Positions 14,798 through 23,411 of a DNA stretch of 40,901 bases are shown piece by piece (position 1 is the first letter of the stretch; each line of letters begins with the position of its first letter). Origin of the DNA: DASRZM01 sp035686365 (GTDB lineage: Bacteria > Pseudomonadota > Gammaproteobacteria > Xanthomonadales > Xanthomonadaceae); NCBI GenBank assembly GCA_035686365.1, contig DASRZM010000047.1, positions 1-40,901 on the forward strand, written 5' to 3'. Under the pieces are notes generated by a model that worked only from the letters and a program-made list of their open reading frames with translations, was not told the DNA's origin and made no database searches. The position numbers and the translations under genes are program-made.

Positions 14798-15454
14798 ATG
14801 CCGATCGATCTCGAACAGGCCCGTCACGCCATGATCCAAAAGCAGGTGCGTCCGTGGGACGTGCTGGATCCGCGCGTGCTCGAAACCCTGGCCGCGGTCA
14901 GGCGCGAGGATTTCGTCGCGCCCGGCTACCGCAAGCTGGCCTTTGCCGACCTGGCGCTGCCGCTGGAGCATGGCCAGAGCATGATGAAGCCGGTGGTCGA
15001 GGGACGCCTGCTGCAGGCGCTGGATCTGCAGCCGCACGAGGAGGTGCTCGAGGTCGGCACCGGCAGCGGCTTCATGACCGCCTGCCTGGCCAGCCTGGCG
15101 CGCGAGGTCGTGAGCATCGACATCCACGCCGACTTCGTCGAACGCGCACGCACGCGGCTGTCGGCGCTGGGCATGACCAATGCACGGACCTCGCACGCCG
15201 ACGCGCTGGAATTCGATCCCGGCCGCCGCTTCGATGCGGTCGCCGTGACCGGGGCGGTGACGCAGGTTCCCGGGGCGTTCGGCGACTGGCTGCGCCCGGG
15301 CGGCCGGCTTTTCGTCGTGCGCGGTCACGCACCGGCGATGGAAGCCGTCGTGTTGACGCGCGTGGGCGAGGAACACTGGCGCGAGGAGAGCCTGTTCGAG
15401 ACCGACCTGGACTACCTGATCGGCGCCGCACCGCAGCCCCGCTTCGTCCTGTAA
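14798..15454 (+). CDS. pcm: Protein-L-isoaspartate O-methyltransferase family protein
   Basis: The 218-residue class I SAM methyltransferase has motif I EVLEVGTGSGFMTACLA (about 84-100), and the family leader RPWDVLDPRVLETLAAVRREDFVAP matches the Pcm family. Pcm transfers methyl groups to isoaspartyl residues to repair aged proteins. Two family motifs differ from the E. coli enzyme. The GQTISQP segment that carries the active-site Ser reads GQSMMKP here, and VTAAPPEIP reads VTGAVTQVP. This copy may therefore have altered activity or another substrate. It stands 25 bp upstream of tolC, a pairing I recall in related genomes. ATG 14798 is chosen over a GTG six codons upstream because homology begins there. 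Confidence 0.88.
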   Translation: MPIDLEQARHAMIQKQVRPWDVLDPRVLETLAAVRREDFVAPGYRKLAFADLALPLEHGQSMMKPVVEGRLLQALDLQPHEEVLEVGTGSGFMTACLASLAREVVSIDIHADFVERARTRLSALGMTNARTSHADALEFDPGRRFDAVAVTGAVTQVPGAFGDWLRPGGRLFVVRGHAPAMEAVVLTRVGEEHWREESLFETDLDYLIGAAPQPRFVL

Positions 15455-15479
15455 CCGTCAAACCAGATAAGGATCCGCC

Positions 15480-16925
15480 ATGAGGTTCATGTCCCGCCCG
15501 CTCGCGTTCGCGCTCGCCCTGGCCCTGGCGCCGGCAGCGGGCGCTTCCGACCTGATGGACGCCTACGAGCTGGCGCGCCAGAGCGACCCCACCCTGGCCG
15601 GCGCCGAAGCCAGGCGCGGCGCACAGGGCGAGACTGTCGTGCAGTCGCGTTCGGTGCTGCTGCCGCAGATCAACGGCGAGGTCAGCCTCACCGACCAGGA
15701 CATCGACGCCACCCGCGTCGGCGAAACCCCGCAATCGGATGGCTCGGTCACCTTCGGTCCGGTCACCAGCAACTCGGACACGCGCACGCGCAGCTACAAC
15801 GTGACGCTGCGGCAATCGATCTACGACCATTCCAACTACACCCGCCTGCGCGCCAGCAAGGACCGCTCCTCGCAATCGGGGGCCGATCTGGATGCTGCAG
15901 TCGACCAGTTGATGCTGCGCGTGGCCGAGGCCTACTTCGGCGTGCTCACGGCGATCGACTCGGTGGTCTTCGCACGCGGCGAGAAGCACGCGGTCGGCCG
16001 CCAGCTCGACCAGGCCGACCAGCGCTTCGAGGTCGGCCTGACCGCGATCACCGATGTCCACGAGGCCCGGGCGCGCTTCGACTCGGCACGCGCCACCGAG
16101 ATCGCGGCGCTCAATGCACTCGACGACGCCCGCGAGGCGCTGGCCGAGATCACCGGCCATTGGATGGAGGCGCTGGCCGGCCTGTCGGACGAGTTCGAAC
16201 CGTCCCTGCCGGAGCCCACCGACCTGGCAGCCTGGGTCGATGCCGCGCTGGCCAACAACCCGCTGATCCACTCGCGCGAACTGGCGCTGCGTGCGACCGG
16301 CCACGATATCGCCACTGCCCGCGCCGGCCACCTGCCCTCGCTGGGCGGCTTCGCCAGCTATGGCGACAATGCCACCTGGGGCGACTTCAACGCCAACAAC
16401 ATCAGCTTCCCCGCCAACAGCATCTCCGACGGACCCACCGTCGGGCTGACCCTGACCGTGCCGATTTTCTCCGGATTCGCCACCCAGTCGCGCGTGCGCC
16501 AGAACATCCTGCTGCGCGACGCCGCCGAGCAGGATCTGGAAGCACAGGAGCGCGCCATCGTGCGCCAGACCCGCAGCTTCTACCGTTCCCTGATCACCGG
16601 CATCTCCGAGATCGAGGCCCGCCGCCAGGGACAGGTGTCGGCGCAAAGCGCGCTGGAAGCGACCGAGGCCGGATTCGAGGTGGGCACGCGCACCATCGTC
16701 GACGTGCTGCTGAGCCAGCAGTTGCTGTTCCAGGCCCAGCGCGATTACTCCACCGCCCGCCACAACTTCCTGGTCAACACGCTGCGGCTGAAGCAGGCCG
16801 CGGGCGTCATCCAGGCGTCCGACCTGGAGCAGGTCAACCGCCTGCTGACCGAAGATGCCGAGGCGCGCCTGCAGACCGGCGACGAGGACGCGGATTCCGA
16901 CCCGGACGGGTCCGACCGGGGTTGA
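15480..16925 (+). CDS. tolC: TolC family outer membrane channel protein
   Basis: The 481-residue protein has a signal peptide (about 1-22, ending AGASD) and the duplicated TolC fold: two long coiled-coil/beta repeats with NPLIHSRELALRATGHDIATARAGHLPS-like sequence in the second half. TolC trimers form the outer membrane exit duct of RND efflux and type I secretion systems. The Shine-Dalgarno AAGGA lies 8 bp before the ATG. The C-terminus is acidic (DEDADSDPDGSDRG). tolC is separated by 25 bp from the pcm-like gene and lies convergent with waaA, so it ends the plus-strand transcript here. Confidence 0.95.
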   Translation: MRFMSRPLAFALALALAPAAGASDLMDAYELARQSDPTLAGAEARRGAQGETVVQSRSVLLPQINGEVSLTDQDIDATRVGETPQSDGSVTFGPVTSNSDTRTRSYNVTLRQSIYDHSNYTRLRASKDRSSQSGADLDAAVDQLMLRVAEAYFGVLTAIDSVVFARGEKHAVGRQLDQADQRFEVGLTAITDVHEARARFDSARATEIAALNALDDAREALAEITGHWMEALAGLSDEFEPSLPEPTDLAAWVDAALANNPLIHSRELALRATGHDIATARAGHLPSLGGFASYGDNATWGDFNANNISFPANSISDGPTVGLTLTVPIFSGFATQSRVRQNILLRDAAEQDLEAQERAIVRQTRSFYRSLITGISEIEARRQGQVSAQSALEATEAGFEVGTRTIVDVLLSQQLLFQAQRDYSTARHNFLVNTLRLKQAAGVIQASDLEQVNRLLTEDAEARLQTGDEDADSDPDGSDRG

Positions 16926-17021
16926 TCGCGGCGCCAGCGACGGCGCCGGGGCCGGACCTGCCGGGCGGCCGCGCCCACTGCCGGCCGCGCCGCGCCGCGC
17001 CGAAGCCGGCCGCCCGGATCG

Positions 17022-18326
17022 TCAGGACGTTTGCTCTGGCGCCGCCTGCAGGCCGGTCCGCGAGGTCACCAGCGCCTGCTCGATCAACGGCAGCAGCCGC
17101 GTCAGGGCGCCACGCTCGCGGTCGACCGTGGCGCGGGCACGCGCGCCCATCCGGCCGCGCCTCGCCCCGTCATCGAGCAGCGCCATCACCTGCGAACCCA
17201 ACTCCCCGACATCGGCCACGCGCGCCGCGGCGCCGTTGTCCAGCAGCATCTCGGTGATCTCGGTGAAGTTGAACGTATGCGGCCCGATCAGGACCGGTAC
17301 GCCCAGCGCCGCCGGCTCCAGCACGTTGTGACCACCGATCGGCACCAGGCTGCCGGCCACGAATGCCACGTCCGAGGCCGCGAAGAAGGCCAGCAGCTCG
17401 CCCAGGGTATCGATCACCAGGCACTGGCTGTGGGTGGACGCCAGGCGATCCTCGGTGCGGGTCGCCGTGCGCAGGCCCGAACTGCGGCACAGCTGCACCA
17501 CCGGCCGGAAGCGCTCCGGATGCCGCGGGGCGATCAGCAGCAGCGCGTCGGGAAAGCGGTCCCGCACCTGCTGGTGCGCGTCGATGACGGCCTGGTCTTC
17601 GCCCTCGTGGGTGCTGGCGGCGATCCACACCGGCCGCCCCGGGCCCCAGCCCGCGCGCCAGCGCCGGGCCTGCTCGACCAGCTCCGGCGGCACCTGCAGA
17701 TCGAACTTGAGGTTGCCGGCGATGCTCAGGCGCTCGGGATCGGCGCCCAGGTCGATGAGCCGCTCGGCGTCGCGATGCGACTGCGCAGCGACGTGGGTCG
17801 CGCAGCGGATGGCCATGCGCGCGAGCAGTCGAACCGGGCCATAGCCGCGCAGCGACCGCTCCGAGAGCCGTGCATTGGCGACCACGATCGGAATGCCGCG
17901 GCGATGGCAGCCCAGGAACAGGTTCGGCCAGATCTCGGTTTCCATGATCACTGCGATGCGGGGGCGGACCCGGTCCAGGAAGCGGTCCACGGCCGCCGGC
18001 AGGTCGTACGGCAGGTAAACGTGGAACAGCGACTGGCCCCAGATCCTGCGGACACGGTCCGATCCGGTCGGGGTCACCGTGGTGACCACGAAGGAGCAGT
18101 CCGGATGGCGCGCACGCAGGGCCTCGACCAGCGGCGCGGCCGCATTGACCTCGCCGACCGAGACTGCATGCACCCAGATCGTGGGCCCCAGCTTCGGATC
18201 GGCAAAGAAGCCGAAGCGCTCGGGCCAGCGCGAAAAATAGCCGGGCATGCGCAGCCCGCGCACCGACAGCCGATACACGATCACCGGCGTGAGCAGGTAC
18301 ATGGTGAAGGTGTACAGCGCGCGCAT
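17022..18326 (-). CDS. waaA: 3-deoxy-D-manno-octulosonic acid transferase (Kdo transferase)
   Basis: WaaA adds Kdo to lipid IV-A in the inner membrane, the first committed step of the LPS core. The 434-residue protein (from the chosen start) has an N-terminal membrane anchor (about 4-20). The base Glu is in WVHAVSVGEV (about 59), ETEIWPN follows, then NLKFD and the C-terminal donor motif VPIGGHNVLEPA. Length and N-terminus (MRALYTFTMYLLTPVIVYRL) match the 425-residue E. coli enzyme. An ATG nine codons upstream (18353) is an alternative; the longer frame up to 18410 is not. The gene is divergent from lpxL, whose product acts two steps later in the same pathway. Confidence 0.95.
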   Translation of the reverse strand: MRALYTFTMYLLTPVIVYRLSVRGLRMPGYFSRWPERFGFFADPKLGPTIWVHAVSVGEVNAAAPLVEALRARHPDCSFVVTTVTPTGSDRVRRIWGQSLFHVYLPYDLPAAVDRFLDRVRPRIAVIMETEIWPNLFLGCHRRGIPIVVANARLSERSLRGYGPVRLLARMAIRCATHVAAQSHRDAERLIDLGADPERLSIAGNLKFDLQVPPELVEQARRWRAGWGPGRPVWIAASTHEGEDQAVIDAHQQVRDRFPDALLLIAPRHPERFRPVVQLCRSSGLRTATRTEDRLASTHSQCLVIDTLGELLAFFAASDVAFVAGSLVPIGGHNVLEPAALGVPVLIGPHTFNFTEITEMLLDNGAAARVADVGELGSQVMALLDDGARRGRMGARARATVDRERGALTRLLPLIEQALVTSRTGLQAAPEQTS

Positions 18327-18412
18327 CAGGGCGCGGTGACAGGCGGCAAGCATGGCAAGAGCATAGCGGGACTCGGGCCCGGCGACCCGCCCAGTGGCCC
18401 TAGAATGCACCG

Positions 18413-19327
18413 ATGTTCCCCCCGGTCCTCCCGCTCGATCCGGCGCCGCGCGCGCCGCGACATTGGCCGGCCTGGTGCGCGATCGGCCTGGCCTGGCTGC
18501 TCGCGCAGCTGCCCTGGGCCGTGCAGCGCGGGCTCGGCACCGCCTTGGGCGAGCTGCTGCGGCTGGGGTTGCGGGCGCGCCGCAAAGTGGCGCTGCGCAA
18601 CCTGCAGCTGTGCCTTCCGGAGTTGGACCCGGACGCGCACCGCAGGCTGCTGCGCGCGCATTTCCGCGCGCTCGGCGTGGGCCTGTTCGAGTTCATGCGC
18701 GCCTGGTGGGGCAGGCTGACGCCGATGCGCCGCAGCGCCCGGATCGAAGGGCTGCAGGCGCTGGAGCGTCTGCGCGCCTCCGGTCGCGGAGTGCTGCTGG
18801 TCTCGGGCCATTTCACGACACTGGAGCTGTGCGGCCGGCTGCTGTGCGATCACGTGCCGGTCGCCGGCATGTACCGCGAGCACGACAGCCCGGCGCTGGA
18901 GTGGGCGGTCAAGCGCGGTCGCCTGCGCTACGCGCCGGCCATGTTCACGCGCCAGGAGCTGCGCGGTGCGGTGCGTCACCTCAGGAGCGGCGGCGTGCTG
19001 TGGTACGCACCCGACCAGGACATGCGCGGCAAGCAGACGGTATTCGCATCGTTCTTCGGCATCGACGCGGCGACCATCACCGCCACCCACCAGCTTGCGC
19101 GGCTGTCGGGTGCAGCGGTAGTGCCGTTTTTCCACCGGCGCGAGGGCGGCCGCTACGTACTGCGGCTGGGCGATCCGCTCGCGGATTTCCCTTCCGGCGA
19201 CGAGGCCGCCGACGGCGCCCGCGTCAACGCCGCCATCGAGGCGATGGTGCGCGAGGCGCCGGCACAATACCTGTGGATCCACCGGCGCTTCAAGCGGCGC
19301 CCGGCCGGCCAGCCCGCCGTCTACTGA
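18413..19327 (+). CDS. lpxL: Lipid A biosynthesis lauroyl-type acyltransferase (LpxL/HtrB family)
   Basis: The 304-residue protein carries the H-x4-E active site of the LPLAT/LpxL family, SGHFTTLE (H133 and E138), and the downstream block GGVLWYAPDQDMRGKQTVFASFFG. A hydrophobic N-terminus (about 17-45) tethers it to the inner membrane. It transfers a secondary acyl chain to Kdo2-lipid IV-A, the product of WaaA. The acyl chain length cannot be read from the sequence. It is divergent from waaA with a short shared upstream region (87 bp), and its stop codon is 1 bp from that of the convergent GT2 gene. Confidence 0.92.
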   Translation: MFPPVLPLDPAPRAPRHWPAWCAIGLAWLLAQLPWAVQRGLGTALGELLRLGLRARRKVALRNLQLCLPELDPDAHRRLLRAHFRALGVGLFEFMRAWWGRLTPMRRSARIEGLQALERLRASGRGVLLVSGHFTTLELCGRLLCDHVPVAGMYREHDSPALEWAVKRGRLRYAPAMFTRQELRGAVRHLRSGGVLWYAPDQDMRGKQTVFASFFGIDAATITATHQLARLSGAAVVPFFHRREGGRYVLRLGDPLADFPSGDEAADGARVNAAIEAMVREAPAQYLWIHRRFKRRPAGQPAVY

Positions 19328-19328
19328 T

Positions 19329-20126
19329 TCACCCGGCGTCGGGGTCGCCGTCGCGGTCGCCGCCGTGTTCACCGCCGTGTTCGCGACGCAGCGCCTCGTA
19401 CAGCTTGGCGTACTTGAGGAATGCGTAGAAGGCGTGGGTGCGGGCGGCGATGAAGCCGGCCCAGCCATTGAGGAAGTAGCGCTTGCCCACGTACATGCGC
19501 ACGAATGCGAAGCCCGGGTACAGCAGCATGCGCAACGCGACTGCGCGCGGGCGCCGCGCGCGCTTGTGCGCGACCAGTCCGCTGGAATAGGCGTTGATCT
19601 TGCCCACGCGGGTGGCCAGGTCGGGCTCTCCGTAGTGGCGGAACGGGGCCTGCAGGTCGGCCACGGCGCCCTCGACTTCCGGCGCCGCATGCACCGGCAC
19701 GGTGTTCATCCGGCCGCGACTGCGGTGGAACAGCCGCAGCTGCCAGTTCGGCCGCGTGGCTCGATGCGGCCAGCGCCAGAACAGGTACTCGCTGCGCGGC
19801 AACCGGTAGCCGTGAGCGCGCGGCGAAGCCAGTTCGCGCTCGATGGCGTCGCGGCCGGCGGCTGTCAGGAACTCGTCGGCATCCAGCAGCAAGACCCAGT
19901 CGTGGCTGGCCAGGTCGATCGCGGCCTGCTTCTGCGGGCCGTAGCCGGCGAAGGGCCGGACCTGCACCCGCGCACCATGGCGCTGCGCGATCGCAACGGT
20001 GTCGTCGCCGCTGCCCGAGTCCAGCACCACGCGCTCCTCGCACCAGGCCACGCTGGCCAGGCAACGCGCCAGCGTGGCGCCGTTGTCCAGCGTGGTCACC
20101 ACGGCGCTGACCGGCGCGCGGCTCAT
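19329..20126 (-). CDS. Glycosyltransferase family 2 (WaaE/KdtX-like)
   Basis: The 265-residue GT-A enzyme starts MSRAPVSAVVTTLDNGATLA. The nucleotide-binding/DXD region VVLDSGSGDDTV...VLLLDADEF appears at about 34-85, and a C-terminal half with conserved aromatic and basic residues (FHRSRGRMN, KINAYSSGLVAHKRARR) resembles WaaE/KdtX inner-core glucosyltransferases. Its ATG overlaps the stop of the ligase-like gene by 4 bp (ATGA). The sugar and acceptor cannot be determined. It probably modifies the Kdo/heptose core. The Asp/Gly-rich tail at the stop sits 1 bp from the end of lpxL. Confidence 0.85.
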   Translation of the reverse strand: MSRAPVSAVVTTLDNGATLARCLASVAWCEERVVLDSGSGDDTVAIAQRHGARVQVRPFAGYGPQKQAAIDLASHDWVLLLDADEFLTAAGRDAIERELASPRAHGYRLPRSEYLFWRWPHRATRPNWQLRLFHRSRGRMNTVPVHAAPEVEGAVADLQAPFRHYGEPDLATRVGKINAYSSGLVAHKRARRPRAVALRMLLYPGFAFVRMYVGKRYFLNGWAGFIAARTHAFYAFLKYAKLYEALRREHGGEHGGDRDGDPDAG

Positions 20127-21346
20127 CGCGCGTCCTGCCGTGCGCCGCGCAAGGTGCCCGCCAACAACCCCAGCAGCGCGAACAGCAGCAGCGACCAGAA
20201 GCTCGAATACAGGGCCGGGTGGGTGTTGATCGGGAACAGCAGTACCGCCAGCGCCAGCAGCGGTGCATGTGCGGAGCGCCGGGCCGCCGCCGGCAGGCGG
20301 CGCAGGCGCGCCAGCACCGCCACCGCCGCCCCCAGCCAGCACAGCAGCCCGAACGCGCCGGTCTCTGCCGCCACCTCCAGCACCAGCTGGTGCGGGTGCA
20401 TCGCGGTCTGGCCGGCGCTGAGCCAGCGGTCGTCGACCGCCGCATAGGCCGGGTAGGCATTGCGGAAGCCGCGCACGCCCACGCCGTTGAACGGATGTTC
20501 CAGCGCCATCGCCGTCGCCGCCTGCCAGATCGCGATGCGCCCGGCCAGTGCATGGTCGAGCCCGGCCAGGTCGCCCCCGAACGCCGCGGCGGTCCGGTCC
20601 ACGCGCTCGGCGAAACGGGCCGAGCCCAGGTACAGGCCACCCCCGATCGCGCCCAGCGCCGCGACGCCCAGCAGCAGGAAGCCGGCCGCCCGCCTGGGTC
20701 CGTAGCAGTGCCACAGCACACCGGCCAGCGCCAGCGCGAACACCAGCCAGGCCGCACGCGTGCCCGCCAGCAGCACCACCGGTGCCAGCAGCGCGAACCC
20801 GAGGACCAGCCCGGGCAGTCCGGCGCGTCGCTGCAGGACCAGCAGCGCGATCGGCGAGAGCACCGCCAGCACGGGCCCGAGCTTGAGGTCGTGGGCGCCG
20901 AACACACCGCTGAGGCGGTCCGGCGCGGTGGCGCCGGCCAGCCCGGCCCCGGTGGCCGCCTGGACCAGGCCGTCCAACGCAAAGGCCAGCACCATGATCG
21001 TCACCCCGCGCAGGGCCAGGGCCCGCGAACCGCGCTCGGCAAAGGCCGCGTGCGCGAACCACAGGAACGGAAGGTAGCGCAGGTCCGCGCCGGCCTCCCG
21101 CCAGGCGCGCGACGCATCCAGCGCATCGAAGGCCGAGACCAGTTCGGGCAACCAGAAACCCAGGAACGCCAGGTGCACGATCGTCAGTTCCGGCGCGCGC
21201 CACGGCACCCGGCCGCGCAGTGCGGCCAGCACGCCCAGCAGCGCGCCGGCGAGCAGGGCCAGTTCCGCGACCGCCGGAAATGGCAGCAGCGCCAAAACGG
21301 CCAGCCACAGCAGCGCCGGTGCCAACTGGCCAATGCGGTCAACCAC
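20123..21346 (-). CDS. O-antigen ligase-like membrane protein (Wzy_C/WaaL family)
   Basis: The 407-residue protein has about ten hydrophobic segments. The Wzy_C region (about 275-345) includes GRIAIWQAATAMALEHPFNG and HPHQLVLEVAAETGAFGL with the conserved His. This family includes WaaL ligases, Wzy polymerases and PglL-type glycosyl ligases. The LPS context favours a ligase. The start is GTG at 21346, overlapping the GT4 stop by 8 bp, and it reads VVDRIGQLAPALLWLAVLAL. The reading frame continues further upstream, but that part is Arg/Ser/Cys-rich shadow sequence of the GT4 gene. The gene is followed by GT2 with a 4-bp overlap, so the three genes are translationally coupled. Confidence 0.85.
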   Translation of the reverse strand: MVDRIGQLAPALLWLAVLALLPFPAVAELALLAGALLGVLAALRGRVPWRAPELTIVHLAFLGFWLPELVSAFDALDASRAWREAGADLRYLPFLWFAHAAFAERGSRALALRGVTIMVLAFALDGLVQAATGAGLAGATAPDRLSGVFGAHDLKLGPVLAVLSPIALLVLQRRAGLPGLVLGFALLAPVVLLAGTRAAWLVFALALAGVLWHCYGPRRAAGFLLLGVAALGAIGGGLYLGSARFAERVDRTAAAFGGDLAGLDHALAGRIAIWQAATAMALEHPFNGVGVRGFRNAYPAYAAVDDRWLSAGQTAMHPHQLVLEVAAETGAFGLLCWLGAAVAVLARLRRLPAAARRSAHAPLLALAVLLFPINTHPALYSSFWSLLLFALLGLLAGTLRGARQDAR

Positions 21347-22454
21347 CGGCCAGCTCCGCGTACAGAGCGAGCGTACGCGCCTGCATCCTGGCCAGGCTGT
21401 AGCGCGACAGCTCGTCCGGCGGTGGCGGCGGCGACGCCAGCAGGCGCTCGCAGGTGGCAAGCAGCGCCTCGTCGTCGCCGGGGGCCACGGCGCCGGACGG
21501 ATACAGCTCGTCGAGCAGCTCGCCGACGCCGCCGTGGGCAAAGCCGGCCACCGGACGTCCGATCGCCAGGGCCTCCAGGACGGTGCGCCCGAACGCCTCG
21601 GGACGAGCGGACAGCTGCAGCACCAGGTCGGCCACCGCGTAGCACTCGGCGAGATCGCGCCGCGGGGGTTCGATCGCCACCGCCTGCGCGACGCCGAGCG
21701 CTTCGGCCCGTGCCCGCAGCTCGGACGCATAGGCCGCGCGGTCGGGCTGCTCCGCGCCGGGCATCCACAGCGCCAGGTCGTGGCCGCGCGCGCGCAGCGC
21801 CGCCAGCAGCACCAGCGCGGTGTCGTGTCCCTTCAGGCGCGTACCGCGTCCGGGCAGCAGCAGCACGCGGCGACCGGCCAGTGACGGCTGCCCGGCCCGC
21901 CAGCGCTCGCGCCACTGTGCGTCCGGCTGCAGCCCGCGCGGGAACGCGGCCGGGTCGATGCCGCGGCGGATCACCACCAGCCGTTGCGGGTCGGTCGCGG
22001 GGTAGTGGCGCAGCAGGTGCGCGCGCACGGTCTCCGATACGCAGATCACGCGCTCGCCGCGCAGCAGGATGGCGCTGTAGCGTCCGGGCGAGTTCAGGCC
22101 GTGCACGGTGGTCAGCAGGCGCGGGCGCGGACGGCGCAGGCCGCGCCAGGCCAGCCATGCCAGCCAGGCCGGGAAGCGCGAGCGCGCATGCACGAGATCC
22201 AGCGCCGGATCGGCGAACCAGCGTCGCAGCCGCGCCACGTGGCGCAGCGACAGCGGGGACTTGCGACCGACGTCCAGCACGCGGTGCTCGGCCCCGGCGG
22301 CCAGCAGCTCCGGCTGCAGGCGGCCGCCGGCGGAAACCACGATGGCTCGGTGCCCGGCCGCCGACAGCGCAGCGGCGATCTCCAGGGTGGAACGCTCCAC
22401 GCCGCCAGCCTCCAGGGCCGGCAGCAGCTGCATCACCGTCAGCGCGCGCGCCAC
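21339..22454 (-). CDS. Glycosyltransferase family 4
   Basis: The 371-residue GT-B enzyme begins VARALTVMQLLPALEAGGVE, which carries the GG(V/A)E loop near the N-terminus typical of GT4. The C-terminal donor domain (about 195-345) contains RRVLLLPGRGTRLKGHDTAL and the E-x7-E motif RPEAFGRTVLEALAIGRPVAG. It is likely an LPS-core or O-antigen sugar transferase on the cytoplasmic face. I take GTG 22454, because the first methionines give either non-homologous residues upstream or a truncated first strand. It starts 13 bp after the zinc-ribbon gene and overlaps the ligase-like gene by 8 bp. Confidence 0.88.
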   Translation of the reverse strand: MARALTVMQLLPALEAGGVERSTLEIAAALSAAGHRAIVVSAGGRLQPELLAAGAEHRVLDVGRKSPLSLRHVARLRRWFADPALDLVHARSRFPAWLAWLAWRGLRRPRPRLLTTVHGLNSPGRYSAILLRGERVICVSETVRAHLLRHYPATDPQRLVVIRRGIDPAAFPRGLQPDAQWRERWRAGQPSLAGRRVLLLPGRGTRLKGHDTALVLLAALRARGHDLALWMPGAEQPDRAAYASELRARAEALGVAQAVAIEPPRRDLAECYAVADLVLQLSARPEAFGRTVLEALAIGRPVAGFAHGGVGELLDELYPSGAVAPGDDEALLATCERLLASPPPPPDELSRYSLARMQARTLALYAELAGG

Positions 22455-22467
22455 GGCGTGAGTGCGC

Positions 22468-22677
22468 TCAATCCTCGAGCACGAACAGCGCGCCACAATA
22501 GGGGCACTGCGCCTGGCCGGTGGCCTCGACCGGCAGATACACGCGCGGGTGCGAGTTCCAGAGCGTCATTTCCGCGGTCGGACACGACAGCGGCAGATCC
22601 GCGCGGCGGACCTGGTAGTGGCGCTGGGCATTGGCGGGGCGCGCGGCCCCGGCGCCGGCCTGATCGGGAGTGGTCAT
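22468..22677 (-). CDS. Small zinc-finger (zf-CHCC) protein
   Basis: The 69-residue protein has the zf-CHCC arrangement of the family related to the mitochondrial complex I accessory subunit NDUFS6: one Cys (LPLSCPT, about 32), then His (NSHPRVYLPVE, about 42), then CPYCGALF (about 58-64). The Zn site is complete. Bacterial members are widespread in proteobacteria, but their role is unclear. Here the gene is the first of the LPS gene group, 13 bp before GT4. ATG 22677 is preferred over one three codons upstream. The protein is cytoplasmic with no membrane segment. Confidence 0.85.
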   Translation of the reverse strand: MTTPDQAGAGAARPANAQRHYQVRRADLPLSCPTAEMTLWNSHPRVYLPVEATGQAQCPYCGALFVLED

Positions 22678-22737
22678 GGTGCGCAATGCGGAAACGGCCT
22701 GCGCGATTCTACCAGCCGCGGGCGCCGGCCCGGCAGA

Positions 22738-23331
22738 TCAGAGGATGCAGCAGGCCTCGTCGAACGACAGCCGCGGGTGCCGCGGAAACAGGCTGGCGCG
22801 GTTGCCGTAGCCGATGTTGATCAGGAAGTTCGACCGGATCCGGGTCCCGGCGAAAAACTCGGCATCGACCTTGTCGTTGTCGAAGCCCGACATCGGCCCG
22901 GTATCCAGGCCCAGCGCGCGCGCGGCGATGATCAGGTAGGCGCCCTGCAGCGAGCTGTTGCGGAAAGCCGTGCTGCGGACGTTCTCCTCGTCGCCCTCGA
23001 ACCAGGCCTTGGCGTCGGCGTGCGGGAACAGGTACGGAAGCTTTTCCGGAAAGTCCAGGTCCATGGCCAGGATCGCGGTGACCGGCGCCTCCAGCGTCTT
23101 GGTCCGGTTGATGTCGTCCAGCGCCGGCGCCAGCCGCTGCCTGGCCTGCTGCGAGCGCACGAACAGCACCCGCGCCGGCGAGCAGTTGGAACTGGTCGGG
23201 CCCAGCCGTGCCAGGTCCCAGATCTGGCGCAGTTGGTCGTCGCCGACCTCCCGGTCCTGCCAGGTGTCCGGCCAGGCCGTGAATGTGCGGGCATCGCGGA
23301 AGATCAGGTCGAGTGCGGCCGAATCGAGCAT
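22738..23331 (-). CDS. rutE: RutE-like nitroreductase (malonic semialdehyde reductase family)
   Basis: The 197-residue flavoprotein matches RutE along its length: FRDARTFTAWPD near the start, GPTSSNCSPARVLFVRS (about 44-60), AFRNSSLQGAYLIIAARALGLDTGPMSGFD (about 121-150) and FLINIGYGN (about 168-176). E. coli RutE reduces malonic semialdehyde to 3-hydroxypropionate in uracil catabolism. No other rut gene is in this window, so the physiological substrate may be another nitro- or aldehyde compound. The gene stands alone between two short gaps, 60 bp from the zinc-finger gene and 80 bp from the small exported protein. Confidence 0.85.
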   Translation of the reverse strand: MLDSAALDLIFRDARTFTAWPDTWQDREVGDDQLRQIWDLARLGPTSSNCSPARVLFVRSQQARQRLAPALDDINRTKTLEAPVTAILAMDLDFPEKLPYLFPHADAKAWFEGDEENVRSTAFRNSSLQGAYLIIAARALGLDTGPMSGFDNDKVDAEFFAGTRIRSNFLINIGYGNRASLFPRHPRLSFDEACCIL

Positions 23332-23411
23332 TGCAGGCTCCCGGAATGCGCAGGGGCCGGAATTGTACGGGAGCGCACGGCCGGTGCCGCCGCAAGCAGG
23401 TCAGACCTTCG

